DNA of 64,000 nt from Trichothecium roseum (GCA_026184415.1 CM047944.1:372001-436000); one strand, 5' to 3'; positions 34,292-45,942 are shown, counted from the first letter of the stretch. Made by a program: numbers and translations. Notes: generated from the sequence alone by a model not told the origin.

Positions 34292-36307
34292 ATGTCCTCC
34301 CTCTCCGAACCCCGGCGCCCCCGACTGCTACCGCAGAACCGCAAGCTACGGCACCTCAAGGGCATCTCCCTCCGCAACCTGACCTTCAGCCCCCCCGCGC
34401 ACCTGCGCACCGCCGACGATGCCTCCATTCCGCGTCCCAATACCTCTCGTAGGCTGGAGAGCCTCAAGGAGACGGGCCAATTGCACGTCCTGCACGCGTC
34501 GAGGTCCAGCGACAGCCTGCGCGCCGACGAGCTGCGTTCGGCCCAGAAGCAGAAGCAGCCCCGGATCGAAACCGCCGCTTCTGCCGCCGCCGCCGCTGTC
34601 GATGATGGCCTGATCAGGCCGAGGAGGACGAGCCTGAGCCTGGGGGGCGCGGCGTCGGCGAGCCCCATATCGAGGCAGAAGAAGCTGCAGAACCTGGTGG
34701 ACAGCTCCGTCGGCGACGTCTTCTTCTCGCTGCACGCCTCGGACGAGCCCGAGCCTGTCTACGTCAGCGAGGTGCGCGAGCGCTCCGCCAACTTCAACTT
34801 CCAGTTCTTCGACCTGTCCGAGCGCGAAGCCGCCGTCTCCCGCGCATGCGCCCTCACCATCCGCCTCTGGGCGCGGCGGCCGAGGGCCGAGGATTGGGTG
34901 TTTCTGGTGGACGAGGTGATCGACCTACGAAAGCTGAGCTTCATAGGCACCCTGCGTGACAGGCGCTTCCCGCCCAACGCGCTGGTGCTGCATCTCGAAG
35001 ACGGGCTCTACTCGCTCGACTTCCCCGACCGCATCGCGGAGCCCAGGCAGGTCTCCCACCCCGAGGCCACCAGCTCATACGCGGCGCTGATGAAGCTCGC
35101 CAACCTCGAGAGCTCCATAGAGGACGCCATCGAGACCAGGAACGGCATCATGGCCCAGATCAACCGGATACTGGAAGACACCCCCACCGACGGCTCCGCC
35201 ACCGCGCAGGAGCAAGTCGCCCAGGCCGAGCGGCACGTGGCCGCGCAGCAGCGCGCGAACCGCGCGGCCCAGCGCCGGCGGGACCAGCTCCTCGAGTCCC
35301 TGCGCGCCCGGCGGGAGACCATGGCCCGCGGGAGGCAGGTGCAGGCGCGCGCGGCCCAGGACATCGCTGACAACCGCGAGAAGCTCGAGGCGTCCAAGCT
35401 CCTGGCCGAGCAGACGGCGCGCGACATCCGCGGCCAGAGGCGGCGCATCTGCTCCGAGCTCTCCGCCATATTCCCCATCGCCCCGGTCCCCGACGCTCCT
35501 CCCTTGTCCTTCCAGATCTGCGGCGTCCCCGTGCCCAACTCCACCTACGACGCCGCCACCTCCCGCGCCGTCGGCGGCGAGGACGTACTCTCGGCGGGGC
35601 TAGGCCTGCTGGCGCTGCTCACGCGGCACCTGCAGCTGTATCTCTGCCACCCCCTCCCTTACCCGCTGTTCCCCCAGGGCTCGCGGTCCATGGTCAGGGA
35701 CAGCATATCCCAGCTCCGAGACGCGCCGCGAAACAACCCCTCCTCCTCTTCCCACTCTTCATCCTCCTCCCCCGCGTCGGCGGGGAGACGCGATTTCCCT
35801 CTGTACCTCCCGCGCGGCGGGTCGACGTCGGGCCAGTGGCGTTTCGAGTACGCCTGGTTCCTGCTGAACAAGGACATCGAGTCGCTGTGCGCGTCTCAGG
35901 GGCTGCGCGTCGTCGACATCCGCCACTCCCTGCCCAACATCAAGTACCTCCTCTACGTGTGCAGCGCCGGCACGGAGCAGGTGCCCGAGCGGAAGAAGGG
36001 CGGCGTCCGCGGCCTCTGGCAGGCCAAGCTCAAGGGCAGGGTGTCGAGCCTCGCCGCCTCCTCGGCCGCCGACGGTGGGGATACCGATAGCGAGGGCGCG
36101 AGCCGCCGGGGCAGCGTCGACAGCGAGCTCATAAACCAGCACGGCGAGGCGCTGCGCGAGGCCGTGGCTAGGGAGAACGGCCAGGTGGACACCGCCGTCG
36201 CTGCCGCTACCACTGCCGCGACGGCTACTGCCGACATTGGCAGTCTCCCGTTTGAGGATACAAAATTTACGTTGCGCACAAAGGGTTTGAGGGAGAGAGT
36301 CGCGTAG
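34292..36307 (+). CDS. UVRAG/Vps38-type protein (Atg14/UVRAG domain)
   Basis: Probable subunit of the class III PI3-kinase (Vps34) complex acting in endosomal sorting and autophagy. The single exon starts at ATG 34292 (MSSLSEPRRPRLLP), the most plausible start in a frame open upstream; 671 aa. Residues about 1-110 are basic and Ser-rich, beginning RKLRHLKGISLRNLTF, a feature I associate with UVRAG proteins. Next comes a beta-rich region (VGDVFFSLHASDEPEPVYVSEV...), then a coiled coil (about 265-390, LESSIEDAIETRN through EKLEASKLLAEQTAR). The C-terminal half has a PVPNSTYDA segment, GLGLLALLTRHLQLYL and PLPYPLFPQGSRS, then FEYAWFLLNKDIESL and HSLPNIKYLLYVCSAG, as in the Atg14/UVRAG fold. The domain organisation favours UVRAG/Vps38 over Atg14. 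Very GC-rich, with Ala, Ser and Pro runs. Confidence 0.88.
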   Translation: MSSLSEPRRPRLLPQNRKLRHLKGISLRNLTFSPPAHLRTADDASIPRPNTSRRLESLKETGQLHVLHASRSSDSLRADELRSAQKQKQPRIETAASAAAAAVDDGLIRPRRTSLSLGGAASASPISRQKKLQNLVDSSVGDVFFSLHASDEPEPVYVSEVRERSANFNFQFFDLSEREAAVSRACALTIRLWARRPRAEDWVFLVDEVIDLRKLSFIGTLRDRRFPPNALVLHLEDGLYSLDFPDRIAEPRQVSHPEATSSYAALMKLANLESSIEDAIETRNGIMAQINRILEDTPTDGSATAQEQVAQAERHVAAQQRANRAAQRRRDQLLESLRARRETMARGRQVQARAAQDIADNREKLEASKLLAEQTARDIRGQRRRICSELSAIFPIAPVPDAPPLSFQICGVPVPNSTYDAATSRAVGGEDVLSAGLGLLALLTRHLQLYLCHPLPYPLFPQGSRSMVRDSISQLRDAPRNNPSSSSHSSSSSPASAGRRDFPLYLPRGGSTSGQWRFEYAWFLLNKDIESLCASQGLRVVDIRHSLPNIKYLLYVCSAGTEQVPERKKGGVRGLWQAKLKGRVSSLAASSAADGGDTDSEGASRRGSVDSELINQHGEALREAVARENGQVDTAVAAATTAATATADIGSLPFEDTKFTLRTKGLRERVA

Positions 36308-36321
36308 TTTTCTTTTTTCTG

Positions 36322-36337
36322 CCCCCCCCCCCCCCCC
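36322..36337. repeat. C16 homopolymer tract
   Basis: Sixteen C just 3' of the UVRAG-like stop codon. Confidence 0.85.
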
Positions 36338-36462
36338 TCCCTCCCCCGCCCCTTTTCCTTTTTCTTTTTTGTTGAAAGATGGATTGCCACGCCGGCACCG
36401 AGTTATGGCCGTCATTTGCTACTACGATTGAAGGGGAACGCATTGATGAAAAGGGGGTTACT

Positions 36463-36588
36463 CACCACCACTACCGCTACTATTACCACCACTGCTACTA
36501 CTACTACTACCACTACTACCACCATCACCATCACCACTTCTACCACCGTTACTTCTACTACTGCTGCTACCACTACTGCTACTACTAG
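36463..36588. repeat. Imperfect (TAC/CAC)n trinucleotide repeat
   Basis: About 125 bp of degenerate triplets (CAC, TAC, CTA, TGC). Confidence 0.85.
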
Positions 36589-37454
36589 AGGCCCAAAGAA
36601 CAACTGCTAAACAAACTACTAGATCGAACAAGATACCGAGAAAAACAAAAGAGAATAAAAAAACGCTTCACTGCACCGATTAGTCCGCGTCCCTATCGTG
36701 AAAAAAAAAGAAAACACCTAGTGATGCACCCACTCACCGTACTCTATATCTGCTCCGCGTATCTACGCCATATTTATTTGCCATGACGGCGTCGTCCAAG
36801 AACGAGGAGTAATAAAAGCTTATGATTGCCTAGCTTTTTTTTGTTTTTTTTGTTTTTTTGTTTTGCTCCTGGCGCGGGCAATTCTTGCAGTTCAAAATGT
36901 TACACATATGTGTGTGTATGGCATATACCCTCCATCCTCGCGTCGAGACTCCTTTTTTTCTTCCGTGACTACATAGAAATAAGATTGGGGGGGGGAATCA
37001 GTAAAACAAAAACACTATTTGATACGAGTTGCTGAATTATCACACACACTCACTCTCTCACTCTACCCTCCCCTCCGAGAGCCCTTTTAACTACGACGAC
37101 ATTCTTCATTATTAAAAACTCCCATCTCTTCATGCAAAAAAATGATTATTAGAATAAGTCACCTAGATTCCACATGTCCGCGTAAAAAACGTAATAACCC
37201 TCATCCCATATCATATATCAAACAAAACATTTGAGGGGAAAAAAAAGGACGACAACTCATTCCACAAGATGAACCCCAACCAGGGCAGAGTATGCGTACC
37301 AAGCAAGACTGCTAAAAAAAAGTTTTAAAAAATAAAAAATAAAAAAATCACCAGCCGCAGTCGCAGTCCCTGCATGCTATGTTTCTCAGGGCATCACGCA
37401 TACAAGTTCGTCCAACAAGGCACCGGCATCACAAAGACCGGCTCACGAGCGGCT

Positions 37455-40400
37455 TCACCTATCCTGCGTGGCAAACTTGACGCTCTTCCTCCTCTCCCTA
37501 TCCCTAGGACTGCTGCTCATGATGCCGCCCACGCCCGCGCCCGCGCCCGCCCCGGAGCCGCCGACGCTACCGCCGACCATCTCCCGCGCCATGCCCACCG
37601 CCCGGCTCTGCGGGACGTCGTGCGCGTCGCTCCGCACACCGCCCCTCGGCGTCGAGTAGCCGCTGTTGAGCGCCGACCGGGTGCTCTGCGCGGCCGCGGC
37701 CACGGCCTCGGAGCGGGACGCCGCCACCTCGGCGCGGTACTTGCCCGGCAGGCAGGCGTGCCCGCACCCGTCGAGCGGGCAGCACCCGTCGCTGAACTTG
37801 TCCCACCCGGATCCCTGGGACGGGGCGTGCCAGACGGCCAGGCACGAGGCGTGCCCGCCGTGGGCGCACCCGGGGCAGTACCACCACTCGGGCAGCGACT
37901 CGCCGTCCAGCTCCGAGGGGCTGTACGACGCCGTCTCGGGGTCGCGGTGGCCGCACACCGCGCAGGGCGCCATCCGCGCGTCGCAGCGCTCGCACGTCCA
38001 CACCGTGGCGTCGGGGTCCCTGGGATCAATCTCCCTGGGCTTCCGGCACGACGAGCACGCGAGCCCGACTTTGATGTTCTCCTGGGCCGGTGCGAAGATG
38101 CTCGTGTAGTTGTCCCCCCACTCGGGCAGACCCGCCGGCCATCCCTTTATGCACAGGTTGCGGAGCAGCGCGGCCTCGACGAAGAGACTCATCTTCATGA
38201 GTCGCGAGTGTTGCTGCCGGAGGACAGCCGTGGCCTGGTAGACGTCGATTACTGAATCTGGGACCAGTGGTCGAAGCAGCATGACCATCGCCGAAGCGTT
38301 AAGTGCAGAAGTACGCGACTCGAATTCGAGAGCTCGGGATATTAGTTTATACGGCTCGAGCGGCGGCAACGGGGCTTTTGGGGAGGAGATGAGCGGATAG
38401 GGGTAAGGGGGGTCTTGCGGCCAGGGGAGATAGTCGCTCTCGACAATATGAGGGCTGGGGTGGTATTGCATGGTTGATGCCTTGGTTGGGCTCGGGGGAT
38501 GACTCCGGAACGAGGCAGAAGCCGCAGTATTCCTTGGTCCTTCTGATGCTTGTCCAGCTGAGGATTGGGAGGGGAAGCCGTCTTGCGATGGATAGGTATC
38601 ATCGCCCTCCGATGTCACTGTCGTTTGAGAAATGGGAAAGATGTCTTCGAGAGACCCCTGAGAGTGATCCCGGCCATCCTCTGATTGTGAGTTGGTCGAC
38701 GTGTCCTTTTCAGACACCCGACCGTTGGTCGCGGCGCTGTCGTCCGTCAAGTTGCTTTCTCTAGAAGCAACAGGGGGACGCGGGAAATTACTCGCCGAAT
38801 ATGAGTTCTGAACAGTAGAAGGCTTACTCCCGTCTGATATAGAGAAAATTTGACCATAGCTATCGGTCGAGTCGTGCCTGACAACCCTCGTCCTCTCCCG
38901 CTTCGCAGACTCATTATCCTTGGAATGAGCCCAGCTCTGACCTTCCTTGGGGTTGGGCATATCAATCGCGTTTGTCAGGGCTTCGGTGTCGTAAAAGTCA
39001 TATCCCTCGGTGTTTGACTTTTGCGTCTCATCGCTTTCGTGGCTCATGACGGAGAGCGGCTCCGAATCAAGACGCCGCCGAGTGTGGTTAGCCAGAGAGG
39101 GATGAGCGGAGGGGCCAATGGTGAACGATTCAGGCTCAGTGATGGGCGCCAGAGGTTGTCCGTAATGATAGACGTGGTCCTGGTGATCAATACCTTCATC
39201 TTGATCTGCCGGTCTCGCCCTGGGAGTAGCAACATTCGATGTGCTATCAATCTCTTCGGAAAGGAGAGATCGCGGTCCTAGAAACCGGGGATCATTGCTT
39301 CCAGATTGAGTAGAGGGTCGTCTAGGTGTCTGGTCACCCGCAATCTCTCCTCGTCTCGTCCTAGAACCATCTCGCGGTCGCTCAATCTTGAGCTTCTGAA
39401 AGTGATTAACGCGTGCTTCGAGGTGGTATTGCGCCCTGCGAGTTAACAACAGCGACATTGCAAAGCCCAAGATTCGCCAGGTCTGGGAGAGCCTGAACTG
39501 GCTGGCATTCTCGGCCACTCTGGCATACTGTTCCAGTATTGTCGACACCCTCTGTATCAAAGGCTGTTCCTCGTCGACCATGGGCAATTCTTTCTCGAGA
39601 ATTTCCAAGTATGCGCTAGAGAGGTACTGGTAGATGGGGACGCGCTTTGCTGAAGGTACATGACCGAAGGCCATTGCTTGCTGGGACTTGAATGTGCCCG
39701 TCAGCTTGATAGCCTGCTCCAGGTTTAAGACTTTGCGCGCCGAATCGGAGCTTGTATGGGAGGCGGGCGTGGAGTTGGGGTGTTGACTCCTGCCGCTGAA
39801 TCGGCGCTTGTGGTTTCGTTTTTTAGTATTCAGAAACCCGCCGAGAGCATCTTCCTCAGAGTCACTCTTGCTAACGCTAAGCATCGGCGTGCGCGGACTT
39901 GTGCCATAAGAGCTTCGCGGGGTCGGCTCATTTTTGCTGGGAACTGCCAACCGTGATCGGGCCCGTTGCTGCCTCTCGTCCAAGAACATGAGGACGTCCC
40001 CCTTGGGGGAGAATGCCATGGCTGAGGTAGATTGCCGATCAATAGCCTTTTGCGCATAGGCGACATCACACTGGTTAAATATACCATCCGCTCCCACCGT
40101 CCAAAGACGATCCTGATCCCGCCAGATCATTGCCTCTGGGGAGCTGTCAAAACGTTCAATCTCCTTGTAGGGATTAGTTGGCCTTGCCAGATCCCATATT
40201 TGAACTGTAGACGTGCCATATCTCCTGGGACCGGAGTCTTCGTAGCTAACAGCAATCTGGGCCACACGACGACTCTGTGCCGTCGCTGACCATAGCCCTG
40301 GCCTCCAAGCAATCGACTTGATAGGTGCTGGCATGAGCAGGGTGTATTTGGCCTTTTGCCTCTTATCGGCGTCCTTGCTAAAATCCCACACGTTGACTTT

Positions 40401-41213
40401 CATATCGGCGCCTGCGCTGATGAGATGTTCACCGTCTGGATGCCACGAGATGCCCGTACAGGCTCGCTCGTGGGCGTTGATCCTCAATATTGGCCGGGTA
40501 GGTAAACGGACATCCCACTTGGTTATGACGCCGCTGTCCGTGCAGCAAGCCACCTCGGTGCCCGTTCCAGGCGACCACTTGACTTGCCTGACCGAGTCTA
40601 TACACCTCATAGTCCCCCATCGCTGCCGGAAAGTCAACCCTGCCCTACTGTGCACCGGCGCTGACGTTTCAAACACCCTGGCCAAACCGTCCTGACTGCC
40701 TGAGAGTAACCAGCTGCTTGCGTGAGGATTGATGTCCAAGGAGTTAACCTGCCGCGAGTCCTCCTGTATCTGGATGTACTCGAGGGGTTGCGATGCTCCC
40801 GCCCCGATCCGCGCGACGTCGTAGGCGAAAATACGGCCGTTTGCGCATGCCGTGTAAATGTTGGAGTGACCCTGCCACTTGGCATCACGGATATTCAGCA
40901 TATCGGCGCTCACGCTCGACTTGGCCCCGGAGGGCGGCAGGATGGCCGCACGCACGTCGACGCCCTCATTGAAGCGAAAGTCGAAGCTGTTGGGGTCGTC
41001 GAGGACAACGGTCTTGAGGATATGCGGGCCGGCGAAGACGACGGTGCGACGGTCACGGGAGACGTCAAAGGTGGCGACGGGGGCACCGACGGCATGGAGA
41101 GCGTTCTGCGACTGGCGAGGACGGTATGCGATGGTATTCGTGGCCGGTGCGCTGGTGACGGAGAGGTCGGCCGCCGAGTTATCGGGCGCCGACTTGCCCA
41201 GGAGTTTGCGCAT
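37455..41213 (-). CDS. rtc1: SEA-complex WD40/RING protein Rtc1/Sea2 (WDR24 orthologue)
   Basis: Subunit of the SEACAT (GATOR2-like) part of the SEA complex on the vacuolar membrane, which relays amino-acid signals to TORC1. The single exon starts at the first ATG, 41213 (MRKLLGKSAPDN), and gives 1252 aa; the frame is open nine codons further upstream without an ATG. The N-terminal ~400 residues form a WD40 propeller: DAKWQGHSNIYTACANG, LLSGSQDGLARVFE, VKWSPGTGTEVAC, GISWHPDGEHLISAGAD, STVQIWDLARP. A long Ser/Pro-rich, probably disordered middle follows. The end is a RING-like zinc module: CSSCRKPRE, CERCDARMAPCAVCGHRD, WYCPGCAHGGHASCL, CCPLDGCGHACLPGKY, as in WDR24. The GC-rich 3' end creates large antisense ORFs that are shadows. 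Confidence 0.93.
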   Translation of the reverse strand: MRKLLGKSAPDNSAADLSVTSAPATNTIAYRPRQSQNALHAVGAPVATFDVSRDRRTVVFAGPHILKTVVLDDPNSFDFRFNEGVDVRAAILPPSGAKSSVSADMLNIRDAKWQGHSNIYTACANGRIFAYDVARIGAGASQPLEYIQIQEDSRQVNSLDINPHASSWLLSGSQDGLARVFETSAPVHSRAGLTFRQRWGTMRCIDSVRQVKWSPGTGTEVACCTDSGVITKWDVRLPTRPILRINAHERACTGISWHPDGEHLISAGADMKVNVWDFSKDADKRQKAKYTLLMPAPIKSIAWRPGLWSATAQSRRVAQIAVSYEDSGPRRYGTSTVQIWDLARPTNPYKEIERFDSSPEAMIWRDQDRLWTVGADGIFNQCDVAYAQKAIDRQSTSAMAFSPKGDVLMFLDERQQRARSRLAVPSKNEPTPRSSYGTSPRTPMLSVSKSDSEEDALGGFLNTKKRNHKRRFSGRSQHPNSTPASHTSSDSARKVLNLEQAIKLTGTFKSQQAMAFGHVPSAKRVPIYQYLSSAYLEILEKELPMVDEEQPLIQRVSTILEQYARVAENASQFRLSQTWRILGFAMSLLLTRRAQYHLEARVNHFQKLKIERPRDGSRTRRGEIAGDQTPRRPSTQSGSNDPRFLGPRSLLSEEIDSTSNVATPRARPADQDEGIDHQDHVYHYGQPLAPITEPESFTIGPSAHPSLANHTRRRLDSEPLSVMSHESDETQKSNTEGYDFYDTEALTNAIDMPNPKEGQSWAHSKDNESAKRERTRVVRHDSTDSYGQIFSISDGSKPSTVQNSYSASNFPRPPVASRESNLTDDSAATNGRVSEKDTSTNSQSEDGRDHSQGSLEDIFPISQTTVTSEGDDTYPSQDGFPSQSSAGQASEGPRNTAASASFRSHPPSPTKASTMQYHPSPHIVESDYLPWPQDPPYPYPLISSPKAPLPPLEPYKLISRALEFESRTSALNASAMVMLLRPLVPDSVIDVYQATAVLRQQHSRLMKMSLFVEAALLRNLCIKGWPAGLPEWGDNYTSIFAPAQENIKVGLACSSCRKPREIDPRDPDATVWTCERCDARMAPCAVCGHRDPETASYSPSELDGESLPEWWYCPGCAHGGHASCLAVWHAPSQGSGWDKFSDGCCPLDGCGHACLPGKYRAEVAASRSEAVAAAAQSTRSALNSGYSTPRGGVRSDAHDVPQSRAVGMAREMVGGSVGGSGAGAGAGVGGIMSSSPRDRERRKSVKFATQDR

Positions 41214-44072
41214 TGCCGCTGCCGAGCTGCTGCCAATCAAGTCCTACATGGAAGAAGACATGGCGTGGGGTGTGCCCATATGGTTTGTTGTGTGCGTAGT
41301 CGATGATTGACGCAGTCCCAATAGTACTGGTAGTCGTAGGAGGAAGTGAGCTGTTGCTGGTATTCACAGTTTTGGGGGGTCGCCCTTTTTTTTGGGAATC
41401 GTCTAGGCGAGATGAGGTCAATAAAAATAAATATATTGGCTTGTTATATACGTCATGATAGAAGAGGATATTCAATGGATGCCACATGCACGGCAGAGAA
41501 CGAGTATTGGCAAGCAACAAATACGAATTCAGAAGCAAAGAGTCCTCTTCTTCTGCTCCTCTCCTCTCTTCCTCCATTTCCAGCTAACTGAGGTCATGCG
41601 CGCCATCATCACACAGTGCGCGTTTCCCCGTTCCCCCCCCCCCCCCAAATCTTATTTACCCTGTAGCCTGTACAACAGTACCTAGTGCGATGGGTTTGAT
41701 CAAGAATGCCATCGTTGTCGGAAGGAATTGGAAGGCGTGTGCCTATTAGGCAAACATTTTAGGTTGGTATATAAATGATAAGTGTATATTTACAAGGTTT
41801 TGTTTTCAGGAACCCGTATGGACACAGCGGGGGCTAACAATGGGTGGAATTATTAAGATTACATGCAACGCATATAAAGTTGCAATAAAGAATCGGGATA
41901 TACTATCCTCAGTTCTTACCCCTGCTCCGGGCATAATAAATGGCATGCTATATAAATAGGTGGTTCTATCATTGAAAATGAAGGCTCGACGTGAAGTCAT
42001 CGCAAGATCCTACGCACAATATATGTATGTATCAAATGACACTCTGTCATGGGGAAAATTAAGAGTGCTTTTTGATATCTTTATCCAACTTAGTAGATGG
42101 CAAAGACTTACGCATTTTATCTGAATAATATCCTGTGGGTATGGCATCAGGAGGTTGGGAAATCCTTCAGGTGAGGCTGTTGTGGCTGCTCCTACTCAAA
42201 AGCAAAACGCGGTACTAACATGTCCTTGCGATGACCAGCGAACTGATAGATGCACGGTGAAAACTAATTGAGTTGGAATCGCCGAATGCAGATCGCCGCC
42301 GATACCGAGAAATATCCAACCTTACGCTGGTAGCAGACTGTGCATGAAGCCTTGTATCTGGCACAAGGGTAGTCATACAAGAGACAGTGCATCAAGAGTA
42401 TTCGTTGCTGGTAGTAGTTTGGGTTTCATGTCACCGAGATGTCACTGTAGTACCTATGTAGAAACTACTACGATATTATGCATATCATGGTCTTTTACCT
42501 GGCGACGAGCATCACTGCTAAGTGAATACATACATACTCGGTCGTTTTGCTCTAATAAATGCGAGGTTTGGTTTCAGCAGGTGGTTACCTATAGGTGAGA
42601 TGGACTCGTTGATAGTGGTCACGGGTGCAACTGCATCACATTTGTATAATCACTACAGGTAGAGGAGATCAAAGCCAAGTTGAAGCATGGAGTTACTCTG
42701 ACAAGAATTAGGGCCTGGGTATTACGAAGACCTAGCGTGCCCACGATATCGAATGTACCAGTCCCTGTTGGCAGTTTGGAGTTTGTTGAGGTAAATACCC
42801 CTGAGATTGGAGTCGTATATCGGCTAATTCGAATACTCCAAGAGCTAGGAAACCGGTATCAGAGCCATCTTAGGCGTATAGAATGCTATACGGATTGGGA
42901 AGAATCATCAATGAAGCTATCAACGCCATAAACCCTGCTGGATTACATCTGGATGGGGCTCATGATGAATCCTGGTAAGAAAGATAATGGTTCCTTGCTA
43001 TAGTTTATACATATAGGATCAGATTCGAGTACTAACCATTGACATGAGGCCGTGCTAGGCTCGGGTTCCCAGACTTTGGCCGCCTCCTCCATTATTTCTT
43101 TTCTTTTTCTTCGGTGCCTTTTTTCTAAGTCGATATTGTAGCTATGATGTAAACCAGCAGAGTTTTTGGTGGCTAAACCCGCCAGCAGTGTCTGGACCTA
43201 CGATGAACCCATCTTCGCTATCCAACATAGTCTTTGTTGGCCCCGTTGGCTTTGGGCCTCACTGACGCTACGAGGGGGCGTGTATTCAAGAAAGTCTTTG
43301 AAAAGTCGCCCCTGATCGGGCACGAGAGTCATGAATTGTATCAGCTTGAAAACTTCTGAAGCCTGTGGCGATGAATTCGCTTGGTTGTTTGACGCGAGAA
43401 GCCCTGGACGCATCGTGACATGGGGAGGTACATACTAACCAGCATCAGAGTCACAACAAATCATGCACAAAATGTTGACATTAGAATGTAAAGTACATGA
43501 CCCTACAGAATCTCGTAACATGCACAATCTCCATATTCAATTGCTTTCGTCAAAAAAGGCTATCCCATAAGCCTTGGTAGCTTCGATGTGACTCTTACTC
43601 CGTGGACATCCAGCCCGCCATCAAACTTGGGGCGAGGACTTGACTGCTCTGACTAGAACAACCTTTTCCGATTGATAAAGTTCAACAGCTTTGTGTTTAC
43701 AGGCTGCGTCATCTTGGCAAACCAAAAATTCATCTGGGAATCTGCTATATACAATGGTTCCTTCTTTGCCCTTTACCAGTTCCCCTCCTCTCACCCATCC
43801 TCGTCTCAATGCAGGAAAGAAGTGCCGACGTCTCAAGTGTCCTGTTTCTTTGTTTTATTGTTTTCCCTGTTATACTACCGCTAATACTAACTCCTCCGTG
43901 TAGTATCGCCGTTCAACCCACACAAGAGATTCTTGTGTAGGCAGATCCCACCACATCCAGCCCGCTTCACTTCCCATCATCGCATTACTTAACAACCCTC
44001 CTCGGCATCTTCAGGCTCTCTATTCTCGCCCAAAAAGAAGGCAGAAAGCAAGAAGAAGCACCAACTCACATC
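41214..44072. other. Intergenic, A/T-rich block with possible ORF relics
   Basis: No gene can be supported. Frames at 42680-42931 (+) and 43198-43413 (-) have protein-like composition but no recognised motif and no good start context; they may be relics. A C-rich run is at 41633-41646. The last ~100 bp are the probable leader of the ORF at 44073. Confidence 0.5.
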
Positions 44073-44723
44073 ATGCCCTATCCCGCGTCGCCTGTTGCTG
44101 AGCACTACCGAGAGGCCACCCAAGCCCAGTTGCCTCGAACCCCCGACCCCCAGATCCACTCGGCACTTTGCGACAACAACACCTGCGATGTCCAAACCCC
44201 TGTGGCCGGTGCGACTTCCTCCCCTGAGGAATCCCGCGTCCTGAACGTGTTCTCCTCGCCGGCCGCTGAGGATGGTGTTGACATCACTAGAATGAGCAGC
44301 GCATCTTCTACGGAGTGCAAGGATGAGACCAGCCTGGGTGACGAGACTCAATCTGACGCGGATGACGAGTACGCGAACGTCATCGAGATCGTGAAAGTTT
44401 TGCTTGGCCAAAACTATAAAGGCCCGGACAGTCATGATGACAGCGTTCCTCGCATCCAGGAAATAGAATGCCATGCCCCTCGCATTGCCAAGTCTATTCT
44501 CAGCGTCGGTCAAAAGATGGACTTTGACTTGGCCAGGGAGCCTACCATTACTCCGTCCCATATTCGACCTGGCCAGAAGGGTCCCACTGAGTCTGAGGCC
44601 AGGGGGAAGCTTAGCCCCGTGCCCTGGAAGATGTACGGTGTCACTCGACGTCTCTGGCCCTCCAAGCAGCACGATAAGCGTCGCGAGAAGCTTTCTGATG
44701 ATGACAAAAACATCTTCAAATAG
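44073..44723 (+). CDS. Hypothetical protein, 216 aa, unrecognised
   Basis: A clean ATG follows a pyrimidine-rich, then A-rich leader; the frame ends AACATCTTCAAATAG. The product is hydrophilic. Residues 1-60 are Pro/Ser/Thr-rich, a Ser/Asp/Glu-rich acidic stretch follows (SSASSTECKDETSLGDETQSD), then a predicted helix (YANVIEIVKVLLGQ), and the C-terminus is basic (RRLWPSKQHDKRREK). There is no signal peptide, membrane segment or known motif. Codon choice is GC-leaning like real genes here. It sits beside an NLR relic in an accessory-looking block, so it may be lineage-specific. An additional 5' or 3' exon cannot be excluded. Confidence 0.55.
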   Translation: MPYPASPVAEHYREATQAQLPRTPDPQIHSALCDNNTCDVQTPVAGATSSPEESRVLNVFSSPAAEDGVDITRMSSASSTECKDETSLGDETQSDADDEYANVIEIVKVLLGQNYKGPDSHDDSVPRIQEIECHAPRIAKSILSVGQKMDFDLAREPTITPSHIRPGQKGPTESEARGKLSPVPWKMYGVTRRLWPSKQHDKRREKLSDDDKNIFK

Positions 44724-45942
44724 GTTCTACCTACGACGCCTCAACGACTGGAATCTTCTCCCCTTCTCTGCAGTTCGGCCTCAACACCTCCGACAAAGAA
44801 ATGGGGCCTTCTTGGTACTCTATGTGTGCAACCAACGGTTACTTATTTCTTTGCCAGTGGCTCCCACGACACGACGACTGGGGGCCTGCAAATATCTCAA
44901 CAACTGTCTCTTCCAAACTACCTTTCTTTAGACCAAACTCGGCTTGCTTTATCCCAAAGCCGCGTTATTCGATAATGGTTTCTGGTGGAGGACGGACTGA
45001 ATACCGCAGTCTCTTTTCCCTCCCCCTTTTGCGAATGAATTTTTTTAGTCTTTTCGGATTGGTTTGTTTAGTGTGCTTTTTTTCAATGTTGTCTGATCAT
45101 GGTTTGTGTGCGTTAAGAGGGGAGGCAATGTGTGAATGGCCAACACTAGTGGTACGTATGTTAGCTGTATTGACATGTACTCTAATAGGCCCAGCACTTG
45201 ACCAACCAAGAAGAAAATACAATAAAAAGCGTTCTATAAACCTTTGGCGGCACTGGTAGCTTCTTGTATGTGAGATCTGTGACTGTGGGTGAGAGAAAGC
45301 GGATCTCACGATATAGGACACCGGATCGGGGTCACGACTCCTCTTTTACCCGCGACTATGCGAGAAGCTCAGGGATATTAATTTAATACTAACTGCGTTC
45401 CATGTGTACATATATTATAATTCTTATCGTGACAATCATTCAAGCTACCAACGAAATGCATCTGATTGGGATGGCCGACCGGTCAAGATGTTGTCATTTA
45501 CAAAATTGACGGCAAGCGCCACGAGACAGACTGCAGTCTGTTTGTAATACTAGAGCCGTGCACTGCCTGGATAGATCAATGTGCAAGTACGGCCTGCAAG
45601 AATAGGAGTAGTAGGAAGTAGGAGCCTTGGACATCGCGCGTCAGCCTCTTTTGCACATTGGATTGAAGGAGAGACGCATCATTGGCCATTCTTCGTGACT
45701 GACCCCTCACGACTGCGCTGCGCCGCACCTGCTCGTTAGGTATACTGGCTATGGTAGTCTGAAATACCATCTGTGCCTGAGGATGGACACTTGCCAATCC
45801 TGATATCACCTCAACACCGATGAGCATTTCAATTTTGGTCGTTGCAGCAAATTGCAGGCCTCAAAATCGAACTCGGCGTGATTCGCGATGCGCACCATAA
45901 CCCAGTATCTGCGGAAACCCGAACAAAACTGAACGAGCCGAG
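44724..45942. other. Intergenic region, no gene seen
   Basis: About 1.2 kb, T-rich near 45010-45090, with no convincing frame. It separates the orphan ORF from the NLR relic. Confidence 0.55.

Larger units (their letters stand above)
36308..37454. other. Convergent intergenic region with simple repeats
   Basis: I see no gene. C16 (36322-36337) lies just past the UVRAG-like stop, a trinucleotide repeat lies at 36463-36588, and several T- and A-rich tracts follow. The repeat alone produces tyrosine/histidine, threonine and valine pseudo-ORFs. Confidence 0.65.

Noticed and set aside
36412..36610. Tyr/His-, Thr- and Val-rich ORFs
   Set aside because: All three come from one degenerate trinucleotide repeat.
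37374..38255. 293-codon plus-strand ORF opposite the rtc1 3' end
   Set aside because: Arg/Ala/Pro-rich shadow of the GC-rich zinc-module coding sequence.
42680..42931. 83-codon ORF
   Set aside because: Composition is protein-like but there is no motif, weak start context and no supporting neighbour; at most a relic.
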